From: VFKI01 sp033762075
GTDB lineage: Bacteria; Pseudomonadota; Gammaproteobacteria; DSM-16500
NCBI GenBank assembly: GCA_033762075.1
Contig: JANRLY010000017.1
Span: forward strand, 1-64,000
DNA: 64,000 bases
Direction of reading: 5' to 3'
Within the stretch, counting starts at the first letter, position 1. The number at the start of each line of letters is the position of its first letter. The position numbers and the translations under genes were made by a program. The notes under the pieces are model-generated. The model did no database searches, had not been told where the DNA came from, and saw nothing but the letters and a program-made list of their open reading frames with translations. This document shows positions 43,430 through 51,514 of the stretch, piece after piece.

Positions 43430-43945
43430 CTAGAGAATCGTGCATCGGGGTAACTCAATGATTTCCTCTTGAGAAACTTTGTTAGGATCGGCAAAAAAAT
43501 GATAGCTGTCGATTTTGCTCAGCACCGCTTCATTGGTCATTTTTGCTAGCAACAACTTTATGTTCCAAATATTTTTTGTGAGATCACCAAAGGGAGGATT
43601 TGCTTGCTTTACAGCATTGCACATTTCCTCAAGGATTTTATTCACTTTTTCGTCAGGCTTTGACTGATCCAAAATAATCTCACAATACTGCGTCACCACC
43701 GCGCTAAACTCTTGAAACGCACTATTGAGCGCCGCCTCTCCATCCCACTTGCACTCAGCGGAATTCTGCATCTGATTTTTGCAGGTGGACAGCAAAACAC
43801 TCTTATCAATAAATTCAACTAAACGTTCTAGCTCCTTGTTCATCGCATTGCTAAATTGCAGGCTCTGCATTTTTGCCTGGCGATATCCTCTTTCTTCATG
43901 AGTTGATTCTGTTGCTTTTTTGACGACTTTTGTAAACAATCTCAT
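43430..43945 (-). CDS. Unknown 171-residue protein ending in a CaaX box
   Basis: The protein is helical and charged, with no membrane segment or signal peptide, and has two internal Cys near the middle. Its C-terminus is PRCTIL, so the last four residues CTIL form a CaaX box; Leu at the end favours geranylgeranylation in eukaryotic cells. The stop codon follows directly after the Leu. Host prenylation of Dot/Icm effectors is established in Legionella (for example AnkB), so this is a good effector candidate. The AGGA site before the ATG is weak. It stands alone upstream of the fic operator region. Confidence 0.65.
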   Translation of the reverse strand: MRLFTKVVKKATESTHEERGYRQAKMQSLQFSNAMNKELERLVEFIDKSVLLSTCKNQMQNSAECKWDGEAALNSAFQEFSAVVTQYCEIILDQSKPDEKVNKILEEMCNAVKQANPPFGDLTKNIWNIKLLLAKMTNEAVLSKIDSYHFFADPNKVSQEEIIELPRCTIL

Positions 43946-44205
43946 GGTTTCATTATCCTAGTCGATAAACGGTTTCTTTTCCGGATTGAGTTTTTATAAA
44001 AAATTGAATACACGCACGTAAGCGCGGCTGCATTTCTACTTAATCGCAGGAAATGAGCCAATCAGTAGACTCATATTTTGCGAACCGGTATGATGACTCA
44101 TCTTTTCAACATTGCAAGCGGAATTTTCGTGATAAGCACAAGGCGCAGAAAGCAGTCATTACCCAGCTTGTTTATTTAGTTATACATTTTTTGAGAATTA
44201 TTTAA
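43946..44205. other. Divergent intergenic region with no recognised gene
   Basis: This 260-base region separates the leftward CaaX gene from the rightward lipase gene and should hold both promoters. No tRNA, hairpin or repeat is evident. Confidence 0.4.
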
Positions 44206-44934
44206 ATGATAAAAAAATACTCGGTGAAACTTTTAGTTATCATTATCCTTGAATTTTTTATTATGCTTAATTGTAAAGCTGCGGAAAGACAATGTGTGAT
44301 ATTGCTGCACGGATTAGGACGCTCACATTATTCGATGTCTTCTATAGAGTCTATGTTAAAGAGACACAATTACTTTGTTGTAAATGAAAACTATCCATCC
44401 ACTAAAAAATCTATCGAGAGCATTGCTAATCAATATATTCCATTGATGGTAGATGAATGCTTAATGAAACACTCCGATCATATCAATTTCATTACTCATT
44501 CAATGGGCGGAATCGTATTGCGAGAATATTTACAAAATCATGAAATTCCTAAACTATCCCATATTGTAATGCTTGGGCCACCTAATCATGGAAGTCAGCT
44601 TGCGGATTTATTACACAATAATTGGTTATTTAAACTTGTGACCGGCCCTGCAGGACAAGAATTAACAACAGAGAAAACAAGTATCCCAAACACCTTGAAT
44701 CATTTTAACTCTCAATATCAACTAGGGATAATAGCAGGGAATTTTAGCTTCACTCCATTCAATCAGTTTATATTTCATGAAAAAAACGATGGCAAAGTAG
44801 CCGTTTCTAGTGCCAAGTTAAATTCAATGAAAGACTTTATCGTGCTTCCGGTCAGCCACACATTCATGATGAATAATGCATTAGTGCAACAACAGATTTT
44901 ACATTTTCTTCATTACGGAAAATTTATTCATTAA
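44206..44934 (+). CDS. Secreted alpha/beta-hydrolase (lipase-like)
   Basis: The 242-residue protein has a signal peptide (KKYSVKLLVIIILEFFIMLNCKA), an oxyanion-hole segment VILLHGLGRS near residues 31-40, and the nucleophile elbow THSMGG with Ser99. A later His in VSHTFMM near the C-terminus can be the triad His. This matches small secreted or periplasmic triacylglycerol lipases and esterases. No ribosome-binding site is obvious. The substrate is unknown. Confidence 0.8.
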   Translation: MIKKYSVKLLVIIILEFFIMLNCKAAERQCVILLHGLGRSHYSMSSIESMLKRHNYFVVNENYPSTKKSIESIANQYIPLMVDECLMKHSDHINFITHSMGGIVLREYLQNHEIPKLSHIVMLGPPNHGSQLADLLHNNWLFKLVTGPAGQELTTEKTSIPNTLNHFNSQYQLGIIAGNFSFTPFNQFIFHEKNDGKVAVSSAKLNSMKDFIVLPVSHTFMMNNALVQQQILHFLHYGKFIH

Positions 44935-44949
44935 AAAATCTAGCAAATA

Positions 44950-45873
44950 TCACTCTGGCTTCACGAATGTGCCTTCTTGGTATTCACGGAAAGCTGCGCG
45001 CAATTCTTCTTGGGTGTTCATCACAATAGGGCCATACCATGCGATAGGTTCATTCAGTGGCTTACCGGAAACAAGCAAAAAACGCACCGCAGAGTTGTCG
45101 GTTGTCACTTTAATTTCTGAGCCTTCTTTTTCATACAACACGAGCGTGCCATCAGCACATGCACAAGGCGACTGCATGTCAAAGTAATTCGTGCCCGTTG
45201 CATCATGCGAAAAAGGGAGACGCACGCAATCAAAGTACGCCTCACCTTCAATGACATAAGCAAAAACAGTATGACCAGATTCAACTGGATGCGAAAATAT
45301 TTTTCCAGAGGGAAGAGACACATCAAGATATTCAGGATTTGCCGCTACATCCTGAACCGGGCCTTGTACATTATTCAATTTTCCGCAAATGATACGAATT
45401 GTTGCACCATCTTGTGTTTTGACAATGGGAATATCATTGTTTTTGATACCTTGATAACGCGGCTTGATCATTTTTGAATGTGCCGGCAGATTTGCCCAAA
45501 GTTGAAATCCAAACATTTGCCCTTTTCTATTTCCTTTCGGCATTTCCTGATGAATAATGCCACTTCCCGCTGTCATCCACTGGATATCACCAGCAGAAAT
45601 AATTCCTTTGTTGCCCATACTGTCCCCGTGTTCTACATCGCCATCCAGTACGTAGGTGATTGTTTCAATGCCACGATGCGGATGCCACGGAAATCCAGCC
45701 AGAAAATCAGCAGGATTTTCAGAACGAAAATCATCGAGCAGTAAAAAGGGATCAAGTAAAGGCAGTTCACGAAATCCGAATGCCCGTCGCAAATGCACAC
45801 CTGCACCTTCAACTGTCGGAACACTTTTCCATACTTTATGAATAATTCGTGTTTTTTGTTTGTCGCTATCCAT
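44950..45873 (-). CDS. Pirin family protein
   Basis: The 307-residue protein is a bicupin of the pirin type, with metal ligands in FPWHPHRGIETITY and the later GSGIIHQEMP segment (His and Glu). Bacterial pirins have varied roles, including quercetinase activity and protein binding. ATG 45873 was chosen because GGGAG lies 7 bases upstream and a longer form would overlap mutM. It is convergent with the lipase gene 15 bases away. Confidence 0.9.
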   Translation of the reverse strand: MDSDKQKTRIIHKVWKSVPTVEGAGVHLRRAFGFRELPLLDPFLLLDDFRSENPADFLAGFPWHPHRGIETITYVLDGDVEHGDSMGNKGIISAGDIQWMTAGSGIIHQEMPKGNRKGQMFGFQLWANLPAHSKMIKPRYQGIKNNDIPIVKTQDGATIRIICGKLNNVQGPVQDVAANPEYLDVSLPSGKIFSHPVESGHTVFAYVIEGEAYFDCVRLPFSHDATGTNYFDMQSPCACADGTLVLYEKEGSEIKVTTDNSAVRFLLVSGKPLNEPIAWYGPIVMNTQEELRAAFREYQEGTFVKPE

Positions 45874-45899
45874 GCAAACTCTCCCTTCGTTAATCAAAT

Positions 45900-46715
45900 C
45901 TATCTTTTTTGGCAAGAGACACAAAACACAGTATTTCTTTGACCAAGGCGACATGCTTTTAAAATGGTACCGCACTTTTCACAAGGCATGCCAGCTCGAC
46001 CATAGACTTTTAAGTGTTGGCTAAAATAACCAGGTTTTCCATCGCTTTGAGAAAAATCTTTTAAAGTTGTACCACCTTGCTTTATGGCTTTTCGCAAAAT
46101 CCATTGAATGGCTTGAACTAATTGATGCATGTGTGCTGCGTCAATTTTACCCGCAGCAGTTTGAGGATGAATACCAGCGCGAAATAAAGCCTCCGTCGCA
46201 TAAATATTACCAATACCGACAACAATTTTATGATTCATAATAAAAGATTTAATAGAAGTTTTTTTACCTTTTGCAACCTCTAATAAATATTGACTATTAA
46301 ATTGCCGTTCCAATGGCTCAATACCTAGTGATTTGAGAAGTGGATGCTGGTCAGAGTGCTCTGCCCACAAGATGGCACCAAAACGGCGCGGATCAGAGTA
46401 ACGCAAAATAATTTCATTATCAAACACAAGATCAACATGATCATGTTTTTTTGGCGCAGATTGTTGAGTCAAAATTCGCAAACTGCCTGACATGCCCAAA
46501 TGTATAAGCAGTGTCCCAGATTTTGTTTCAAATAATAGATATTTACCGCGTCGCTTTAACTGAGAAATAATTCGGCCTTCGATTAATTTTTTTAAATTTT
46601 TTGGAATAGGCCAGCGCAAATTTGTATGTCGTACGATGACTTGCGTCACAGTATGATTTTGAATAAAAGGCTGGATACCACGCAACGTGGTTTCAACCTC
46701 TGGAAGTTCAGGCAT
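45900..46715 (-). CDS. mutM: MutM, formamidopyrimidine-DNA glycosylase
   Basis: MutM removes 8-oxoguanine from DNA. The 271-residue protein begins MPELPEVETTLRGI, with the catalytic Pro2 and Glu3. The H2TH region (GIGNIYATEALFRAGIHPQ) and the C-terminal zinc finger CEKCGTILKACRLGQRNTVFCVSC are present. ATG 46715 gives the exact N-terminus needed for catalysis. The gene follows the cobalamin adenosyltransferase gene by 14 bases. Confidence 0.96.
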   Translation of the reverse strand: MPELPEVETTLRGIQPFIQNHTVTQVIVRHTNLRWPIPKNLKKLIEGRIISQLKRRGKYLLFETKSGTLLIHLGMSGSLRILTQQSAPKKHDHVDLVFDNEIILRYSDPRRFGAILWAEHSDQHPLLKSLGIEPLERQFNSQYLLEVAKGKKTSIKSFIMNHKIVVGIGNIYATEALFRAGIHPQTAAGKIDAAHMHQLVQAIQWILRKAIKQGGTTLKDFSQSDGKPGYFSQHLKVYGRAGMPCEKCGTILKACRLGQRNTVFCVSCQKR

Positions 46716-46729
46716 GGGATGAACCCTTT

Positions 46730-47281
46730 TTACATATGTTTCCAATACGTCGTTTTGATTTTACTCTTTTTGTCAATCACACGAGCCGCGACAAAAAGAA
46801 CATCAGACAATCGATTCATGTAAGAAAGTATTGCAGGAGAGACAGGTTGTAAATCTGTCAATGCAAAAAAATGTCGTTCGACACGACGACAAATTGCACG
46901 CGCGAGATGACACGTGGAAGCGGAAAGACTACCACCAGGCAATATAAACTCCTTAAGCGGCGACAAAGAAGCATTCCAATCATCAATCATTTTTTCAAGA
47001 AAAATAACATGCTCAGCAGAAATCACTTGATATTTAGGTTGAGAAAGTTCGCCACCAATATCAAACAAATGATGTTGAATTTTTGTTAATGTCTCAATCA
47101 TTTTTTTGTGTGATATTTTTTTTACGTGTAAATGCGCGATCACAACACCAATCGCGCTATTTAATTCATCAAGGCCGCCCACAACGTCCATGACAGGCGC
47201 ATGTTTAGGTAATCGGATTTTTCCATCGAGGCTCGTTGTGCCTTTATCGCCTGTGCGTGTGTATATCTTTGTGAGTCGCAT
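46730..47281 (-). CDS. PduO-type ATP:cob(I)alamin adenosyltransferase
   Basis: The 183-residue protein begins MRLTKIYTRTGDKGTTSLDG, the conserved PduO/MMAB start, and includes LDELNSAIGV and ICRRVERHF. It makes adenosylcobalamin from corrinoid and ATP. This agrees with the AdoCbl-dependent ribonucleotide reductase in the window (58365-60155). AAGGAG precedes the ATG. Confidence 0.93.
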   Translation of the reverse strand: MRLTKIYTRTGDKGTTSLDGKIRLPKHAPVMDVVGGLDELNSAIGVVIAHLHVKKISHKKMIETLTKIQHHLFDIGGELSQPKYQVISAEHVIFLEKMIDDWNASLSPLKEFILPGGSLSASTCHLARAICRRVERHFFALTDLQPVSPAILSYMNRLSDVLFVAARVIDKKSKIKTTYWKHM

Positions 47282-47291
47282 CTGAACTCCT

Positions 47292-47834
47292 TTAAGTAAA
47301 TGTTTTCCCTACTTCTACTTTTTGCTCTGATGATTCCTCTATCACATTTTTTTGCGATAGCGTATTAATAAAAGATAATTTAGAAAAATCGAAATCGATT
47401 TTCGGAGGGCTCAGATTCAGAGGAGCAATACATTTATAACCCAACTCATTCAAACACTGACGCATCGGATCACTTTTGATAAAAAGTGGAGTGTAAAGTC
47501 TGCCATATCCCTCCGCATGTAACATGCTAACAATCTCGACCTGATCATGGTTAATTGCTTCAAAAAAACAATTTTGATTTTGCCAAAAAAGATTTTGATC
47601 TAATTCACGTATATCGATTTTTTCTTTTAATACACCCAACGCCAGTAATGTAAATAATTTTTGTTTGATCAAAGTATCTTCTGCCACAATGTCTTTACAT
47701 TGCTGAATCAATTGCTTAACTTGCTCAATGCGTTCTTCTTTTGGCAAATCATCATTTTTGATCACGCTTAACATTTTATTTTGCGTTGCACTGAGCGCAT
47801 CTTTTAATTGATGCATTTTATCGAGCTCTTTCAT
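47292..47834 (-). CDS. Unknown 180-residue protein with an ankyrin-like segment
   Basis: The N-terminus is a charged coiled coil (MKELDKMHQLKDALSATQNKM). The segment NCFFEAINHDQVEIVSMLHAEGY near the middle resembles one ankyrin repeat, but a single copy is not a full ankyrin domain. No signal peptide or membrane segment is present. AAGGA precedes ATG 47834, chosen over a longer form that overlaps the next gene. It could be an effector or a cytosolic protein. Confidence 0.6.
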   Translation of the reverse strand: MKELDKMHQLKDALSATQNKMLSVIKNDDLPKEERIEQVKQLIQQCKDIVAEDTLIKQKLFTLLALGVLKEKIDIRELDQNLFWQNQNCFFEAINHDQVEIVSMLHAEGYGRLYTPLFIKSDPMRQCLNELGYKCIAPLNLSPPKIDFDFSKLSFINTLSQKNVIEESSEQKVEVGKTFT

Positions 47835-47850
47835 CTTATTTTCCTTTTGA

Positions 47851-48423
47851 TTATTGAATTTTACCAAAGCTATATGTGACCCCAAAACCGAATATATTAG
47901 CTGACGCAATATTTCTACCCATCGGTGGAATGTAAATATAAAACAAATCAGACGACCAATGCGGGTTAAAATAATACATTAAACCTGCGCCGACTGTGGG
48001 TGCAATGCGCTGATGCGTTTCATGATACGGCTCCATCCACCAAGATCTGCGATCATTTGCGACATCTTCACGCTCATAGACTAGTCCACCTCTCGCATAC
48101 ACATCAAAATGCTCACTTAACGGATAAAAGAACTTGCCAGCGACATCGAACAAATCAAAATTGTAACAATCATAAGATCCACTGTTATGACGGAACCCAT
48201 CGTAACTGGCTTCTAGTGCAAAATAATTTGAAAAACGATAGCCCAGATAAGGACGTATATGAATCCCAAGCTCCATAAACAAGGGTGTCCAGAGTGGCTC
48301 TTTGTGAATCATCCCCTCTAAACCCGCCCCCAAATAAACACCTTTGGTTCGCTCTATTTCAGCATGACTGAGCACGGGAAAAAACATAAAAAATAGCCAC
48401 AACAACGCTATGATGCGCTTCAT
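47851..48423 (-). CDS. Outer-membrane beta-barrel protein
   Basis: The 190-residue protein has a signal peptide (KRIIALLWLFFMFFPVLSHA) and alternating aromatic and hydrophobic strands typical of small OmpA/OmpW-like barrels (YLGAGLEGM, RPYLGYRF, FALEASYDGF, YARGGLVYE, VGAGLMYYF), ending in FGFGVTYSFGKIQ rather than a terminal Phe. GAGGGG lies 7 bases before ATG 48423. Function is unknown; it may be a surface protein. Confidence 0.82.
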   Translation of the reverse strand: MKRIIALLWLFFMFFPVLSHAEIERTKGVYLGAGLEGMIHKEPLWTPLFMELGIHIRPYLGYRFSNYFALEASYDGFRHNSGSYDCYNFDLFDVAGKFFYPLSEHFDVYARGGLVYEREDVANDRRSWWMEPYHETHQRIAPTVGAGLMYYFNPHWSSDLFYIYIPPMGRNIASANIFGFGVTYSFGKIQ

Positions 48424-48542
48424 TGTAAAACCCCTCGTTTTATCATTTATGAGCACTATAGCCACTTTTGTACACTGCGGCAATGGCAAAAAACGCCAAA
48501 ACCAGTTATGATGAGCACCATTTTTATATGAAGGCAAAGGGT

Positions 48543-49364
48543 ATGAGCAACCAACCCATTGGGATTTTCGATAGCGGCATCGGCGGCCTAACGATCGCGC
48601 GCGCAATTGTGGATACTTTGCCCGCAGAAAACATCATTTATTTCGGAGATACCGCTCATTTCCCCTATGGCGATAAATCCGCCGAAGCCTTGCAATCGTA
48701 TTCGTTAAAAATTGCCCGCTTGCTGCTCGAGCGAAACTGCAAACTGATTTTAATTGCATGCAATTCTGCGTCGACTGCAGCTTATGAAGCCATCCAAGAA
48801 ACCCTTGGATCGAAAGCCATTATCATGAACGTGATTGATCCAGTCATTACGGCTTTAAAACCGCTCGCTTCACAGCACACTAAAATCGGCTTGATTGGCA
48901 CAAGGCAAACAGTGCAATCCAAAATTTACGATACAAAAATTGCAACACACTACGCAAACATCCAACTTGTTTCGTGTGCGACAAATATTTTAGCGTCTGC
49001 CATCGAAGAATTTGGCGATCATCCTGTCACCACAAGTTTAATTCAAGCATACTTATCGAATCCTGCCTTAGAAAACATTCACGGTTTAATTTTGGCGTGC
49101 ACCCATTATCCTGTGATTAAAGATAAAATCTCGGCATTTTTTCAACATAAAATAGATATCATTGATGCTTCACAAATTGTTGCACGCGCTGTCGCTGAGA
49201 CACTCAAAAAGAATCATTTACAACATAATGATGGCATAGGCACAAAACATTTTTATGTGTCAGATTACACTGAATCCTTCGCGCATCACGCTAAGAGATT
49301 TTTCTCTGACGCGATCAAACTCGAACATTTTCCTCTCACAGATGAGATGGAAGCTATCGCGTGA
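48543..49364 (+). CDS. murI: MurI, glutamate racemase
   Basis: MurI supplies D-glutamate for peptidoglycan. The 273-residue protein has the Cys pair in LIACNSAST (near residues 75-83) and ILACTHYP (near 182-189), and the N-terminal GIFDSGIGGLTI. ATG 48543 gives the standard start; upstream in-frame ATGs exist. AAGG lies upstream. Confidence 0.95.
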   Translation: MSNQPIGIFDSGIGGLTIARAIVDTLPAENIIYFGDTAHFPYGDKSAEALQSYSLKIARLLLERNCKLILIACNSASTAAYEAIQETLGSKAIIMNVIDPVITALKPLASQHTKIGLIGTRQTVQSKIYDTKIATHYANIQLVSCATNILASAIEEFGDHPVTTSLIQAYLSNPALENIHGLILACTHYPVIKDKISAFFQHKIDIIDASQIVARAVAETLKKNHLQHNDGIGTKHFYVSDYTESFAHHAKRFFSDAIKLEHFPLTDEMEAIA

Positions 49365-50185
49365 ATTATCGACACAGTTATCACGCCGGTAATTTTGCCG
49401 ACGTTTTCAAACACACCATTTTAGTGGCATTGATCGAGTCATTAAAAAACAAGCCCAAACCTTTTTGCTATCTCGACACACACGCAGGTTGTGGACAATA
49501 TGATTTACAGAGTGCCGAAGCACTCAAAACACATGAATATAAAAGTGGCATTGCGAAAATTTTAAAAGCAAACAATCCACCTGAAATGATTCAAAAATAT
49601 CTCGCGATTTGTGCCGATAAAGGATCACACTTTTATCCAGGCTCACCTGAGATTACGCGCAGTTTATTGCGTCTTGAAGACCGCATGATTTTATCTGAAC
49701 TCCATCCTACTGATTTTCAAACATTAAAAAATCATTTTTACAAAGATCGTCAAGTTGCAGTGCATCAACAAGATGCCTGGCAAAGTTTAAAAGCTTTTTT
49801 ACCGCCAAAAGAACGGCGCGGACTTATCTTAATTGATCCACCGTATGAGCAATCAGATGAATTACTCACATTAGCAGAAAAAATTGCACCAGGACTCAAA
49901 CGTTTTGAAACAGGTATTTTTGCAATTTGGTATCCAATCAAACGCAACATGCCATTGAATGCGTTTCATCGAACATGCAAAGAAACCATTTCTCTTCCTA
50001 TGCTCAGAGTAGACATGACACTTTGGCCAGAAGATGGCGCAGCGACACTGAATGGTTGCGGCATGCTCATCATTAATCCGCCTTGGCAATTTGATCTGAC
50101 GCTCAAATCCTTTTTACCGTGGCTCTGGGAACACCTCAGCCCTCAGCAACAAGGTCAACTGTACTTTTCGAATATTGACTTTTAA
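49361..50185 (+). CDS. rlmJ: RlmJ, 23S rRNA adenine-2030 N6-methyltransferase
   Basis: The 274-residue protein begins MNYRHSYHAGNFADVFKHTIL, the RlmJ signature, and contains the methyltransferase motif IDPPYE near residues 154-159. It methylates A2030 in 23S rRNA. It starts with GTG, overlapping the murI stop (GTGA), so translation is coupled. Confidence 0.94.
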   Translation: MNYRHSYHAGNFADVFKHTILVALIESLKNKPKPFCYLDTHAGCGQYDLQSAEALKTHEYKSGIAKILKANNPPEMIQKYLAICADKGSHFYPGSPEITRSLLRLEDRMILSELHPTDFQTLKNHFYKDRQVAVHQQDAWQSLKAFLPPKERRGLILIDPPYEQSDELLTLAEKIAPGLKRFETGIFAIWYPIKRNMPLNAFHRTCKETISLPMLRVDMTLWPEDGAATLNGCGMLIINPPWQFDLTLKSFLPWLWEHLSPQQQGQLYFSNIDF

Positions 50186-50278
50186 ATCATATTTCCTCAT
50201 TGATTATTGACCATTTCTTTTCATTATGACAAGATCATGTGCGAAACACATACTCATAAGTCAGGGGAGTGGTCAGTC

Positions 50279-50905
50279 ATGCTGCCGGAAGAAAAATTGG
50301 AACGCGCTTTAGAGAGCAAAATTGAAGAATCGCTTGAACAGTTACGCGATAAAAAATTTCGCCAGTTCTATGAGCTCAACCTAAAGTTCACGAATGCACT
50401 TCTTGCAGATGTCATTGAAGTGAATCTCATCAAAGATTTACTCACCCAAGTCATTCACGAACTTGAATGGATATATCAATATGCCCGACTAAGGAGCTTT
50501 TGTGTAAGTGACGACCTTGAAGAAAACATTGCCATTTATCGCGAATTTGCCCCATTAAGAAATCTAACTGCGCGCTATAACTTAGGCCTCATTGAGCAAG
50601 TACTGAAAGATATCGTCGGAAATGAACTCCCAGAAGAAATCACAACATTCAGGCTTACCAAAGAGCAGCTCACTCAAATCACTCAATCCACTATGCAAAC
50701 ATTAAGCCCTCTATTAGCTATTTTTAATGAAACATACAGAGATACTTGTCGTTTTCGCTTTTTTGGGAAAATCGGTCGCAGCCTATTTGGCAAAAAAGTC
50801 TTTGGCAATGAACTCACCCACTTAGATCAAGTGGAAGAATATGTTGAAACCCACCAAAACGGAGCAGCAGCAAAAGCATGGAAAAAAATGACGGGGCCGA
50901 AATAA
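50279..50905 (+). CDS. Unknown 208-residue helical protein
   Basis: The protein is all-helical and charged, with no signal or membrane segment, and contains the blocks RQFYELNLKFTNALLADVIEVN and RFFGKIGRSLFGKK. No family is recognised. ATG 50279 is preferred (GGGGAG nine bases upstream); an earlier ATG at 50237 is possible. It stands alone after rlmJ. Confidence 0.55.
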   Translation: MLPEEKLERALESKIEESLEQLRDKKFRQFYELNLKFTNALLADVIEVNLIKDLLTQVIHELEWIYQYARLRSFCVSDDLEENIAIYREFAPLRNLTARYNLGLIEQVLKDIVGNELPEEITTFRLTKEQLTQITQSTMQTLSPLLAIFNETYRDTCRFRFFGKIGRSLFGKKVFGNELTHLDQVEEYVETHQNGAAAKAWKKMTGPK

Positions 50906-51045
50906 GGCGATATACTGCTGGACTGTTTGAACCGGCCTGCGGGGATCCGACGCCTTCGCCTTCCCACCGTGCTCGTTACCACTGCGCGCGGCGGGATCCC
51001 TGAACTCTCGGCGTCACCTCCTCGGCCTAAAATGATATTGAGAGA
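50906..51045. other. GC-rich gap before bcp
   Basis: This 140-base region is noticeably more GC-rich than its neighbours, especially 50935-51020. It shows no gene and no perfect palindrome, though GGATCC-containing segments recur. It may be an old repeat or transferred piece. Confidence 0.35.
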
Positions 51046-51510
51046 ATGATGACTCTACAAATTGGTGATAAAGCGCCTGAATTCACGCTGAATTCAGATC
51101 AAAATAAAACGATCTCGCTAAAAGATTTTCGTGGAAAAAAAGTGATTTTATATTTTTATCCAAAAGATGATACGCCAGGGTGCACACGTGAAGCGTGTGA
51201 TTTTCGTGATACCGCCACACAATTTTCAAATAAAAATACCGTGATTTTAGGCGTTTCAAAAGATACGCCCGCAAAGCATCAAAAATTTCGCGACAAATAT
51301 CAATTGTCTTTCCCTTTGCTTTCTGATGAAAACGGGGACGTGTGCGCAGCTTATGGCGTCATCGATAAAAAAAGTTTATTCGGCAATACTTTTTTAGGTA
51401 TTACGCGTTCTACTTTTTTAATTGATGAAGAAGGTATCATTCAAAAAATTTGGCGCAAAGTAAAAGTCGCCGATCACATTCAAAAAGTTTTAGAAACCTT
51501 AACGGAATAA
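51046..51510 (+). CDS. bcp: Bcp/PrxQ, thiol peroxidase
   Basis: The 154-residue protein is a one-domain peroxiredoxin. The peroxidatic Cys46 and resolving Cys51 are in TPGCTREACDF, the PrxQ pattern with five residues between them. It reduces peroxides with thioredoxin. A second ATG three bases later is an alternative start. It precedes proS by 4 bases and is probably co-transcribed with it. Confidence 0.94.
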   Translation: MMTLQIGDKAPEFTLNSDQNKTISLKDFRGKKVILYFYPKDDTPGCTREACDFRDTATQFSNKNTVILGVSKDTPAKHQKFRDKYQLSFPLLSDENGDVCAAYGVIDKKSLFGNTFLGITRSTFLIDEEGIIQKIWRKVKVADHIQKVLETLTE

Positions 51511-51514
51511 ATGT

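Noticed and set aside
41989..43945. Fic and the CTIL protein as a toxin-antitoxin pair
   Set aside because: They are separated by the operator array and about 250 bases, and the CTIL protein does not resemble a Fic antitoxin; the Fic carries its own inhibitory motif.
43946..44205. tRNA or small RNA gene in the 260-base gap
   Set aside because: No cloverleaf arms or stable hairpin could be found by reading either strand.
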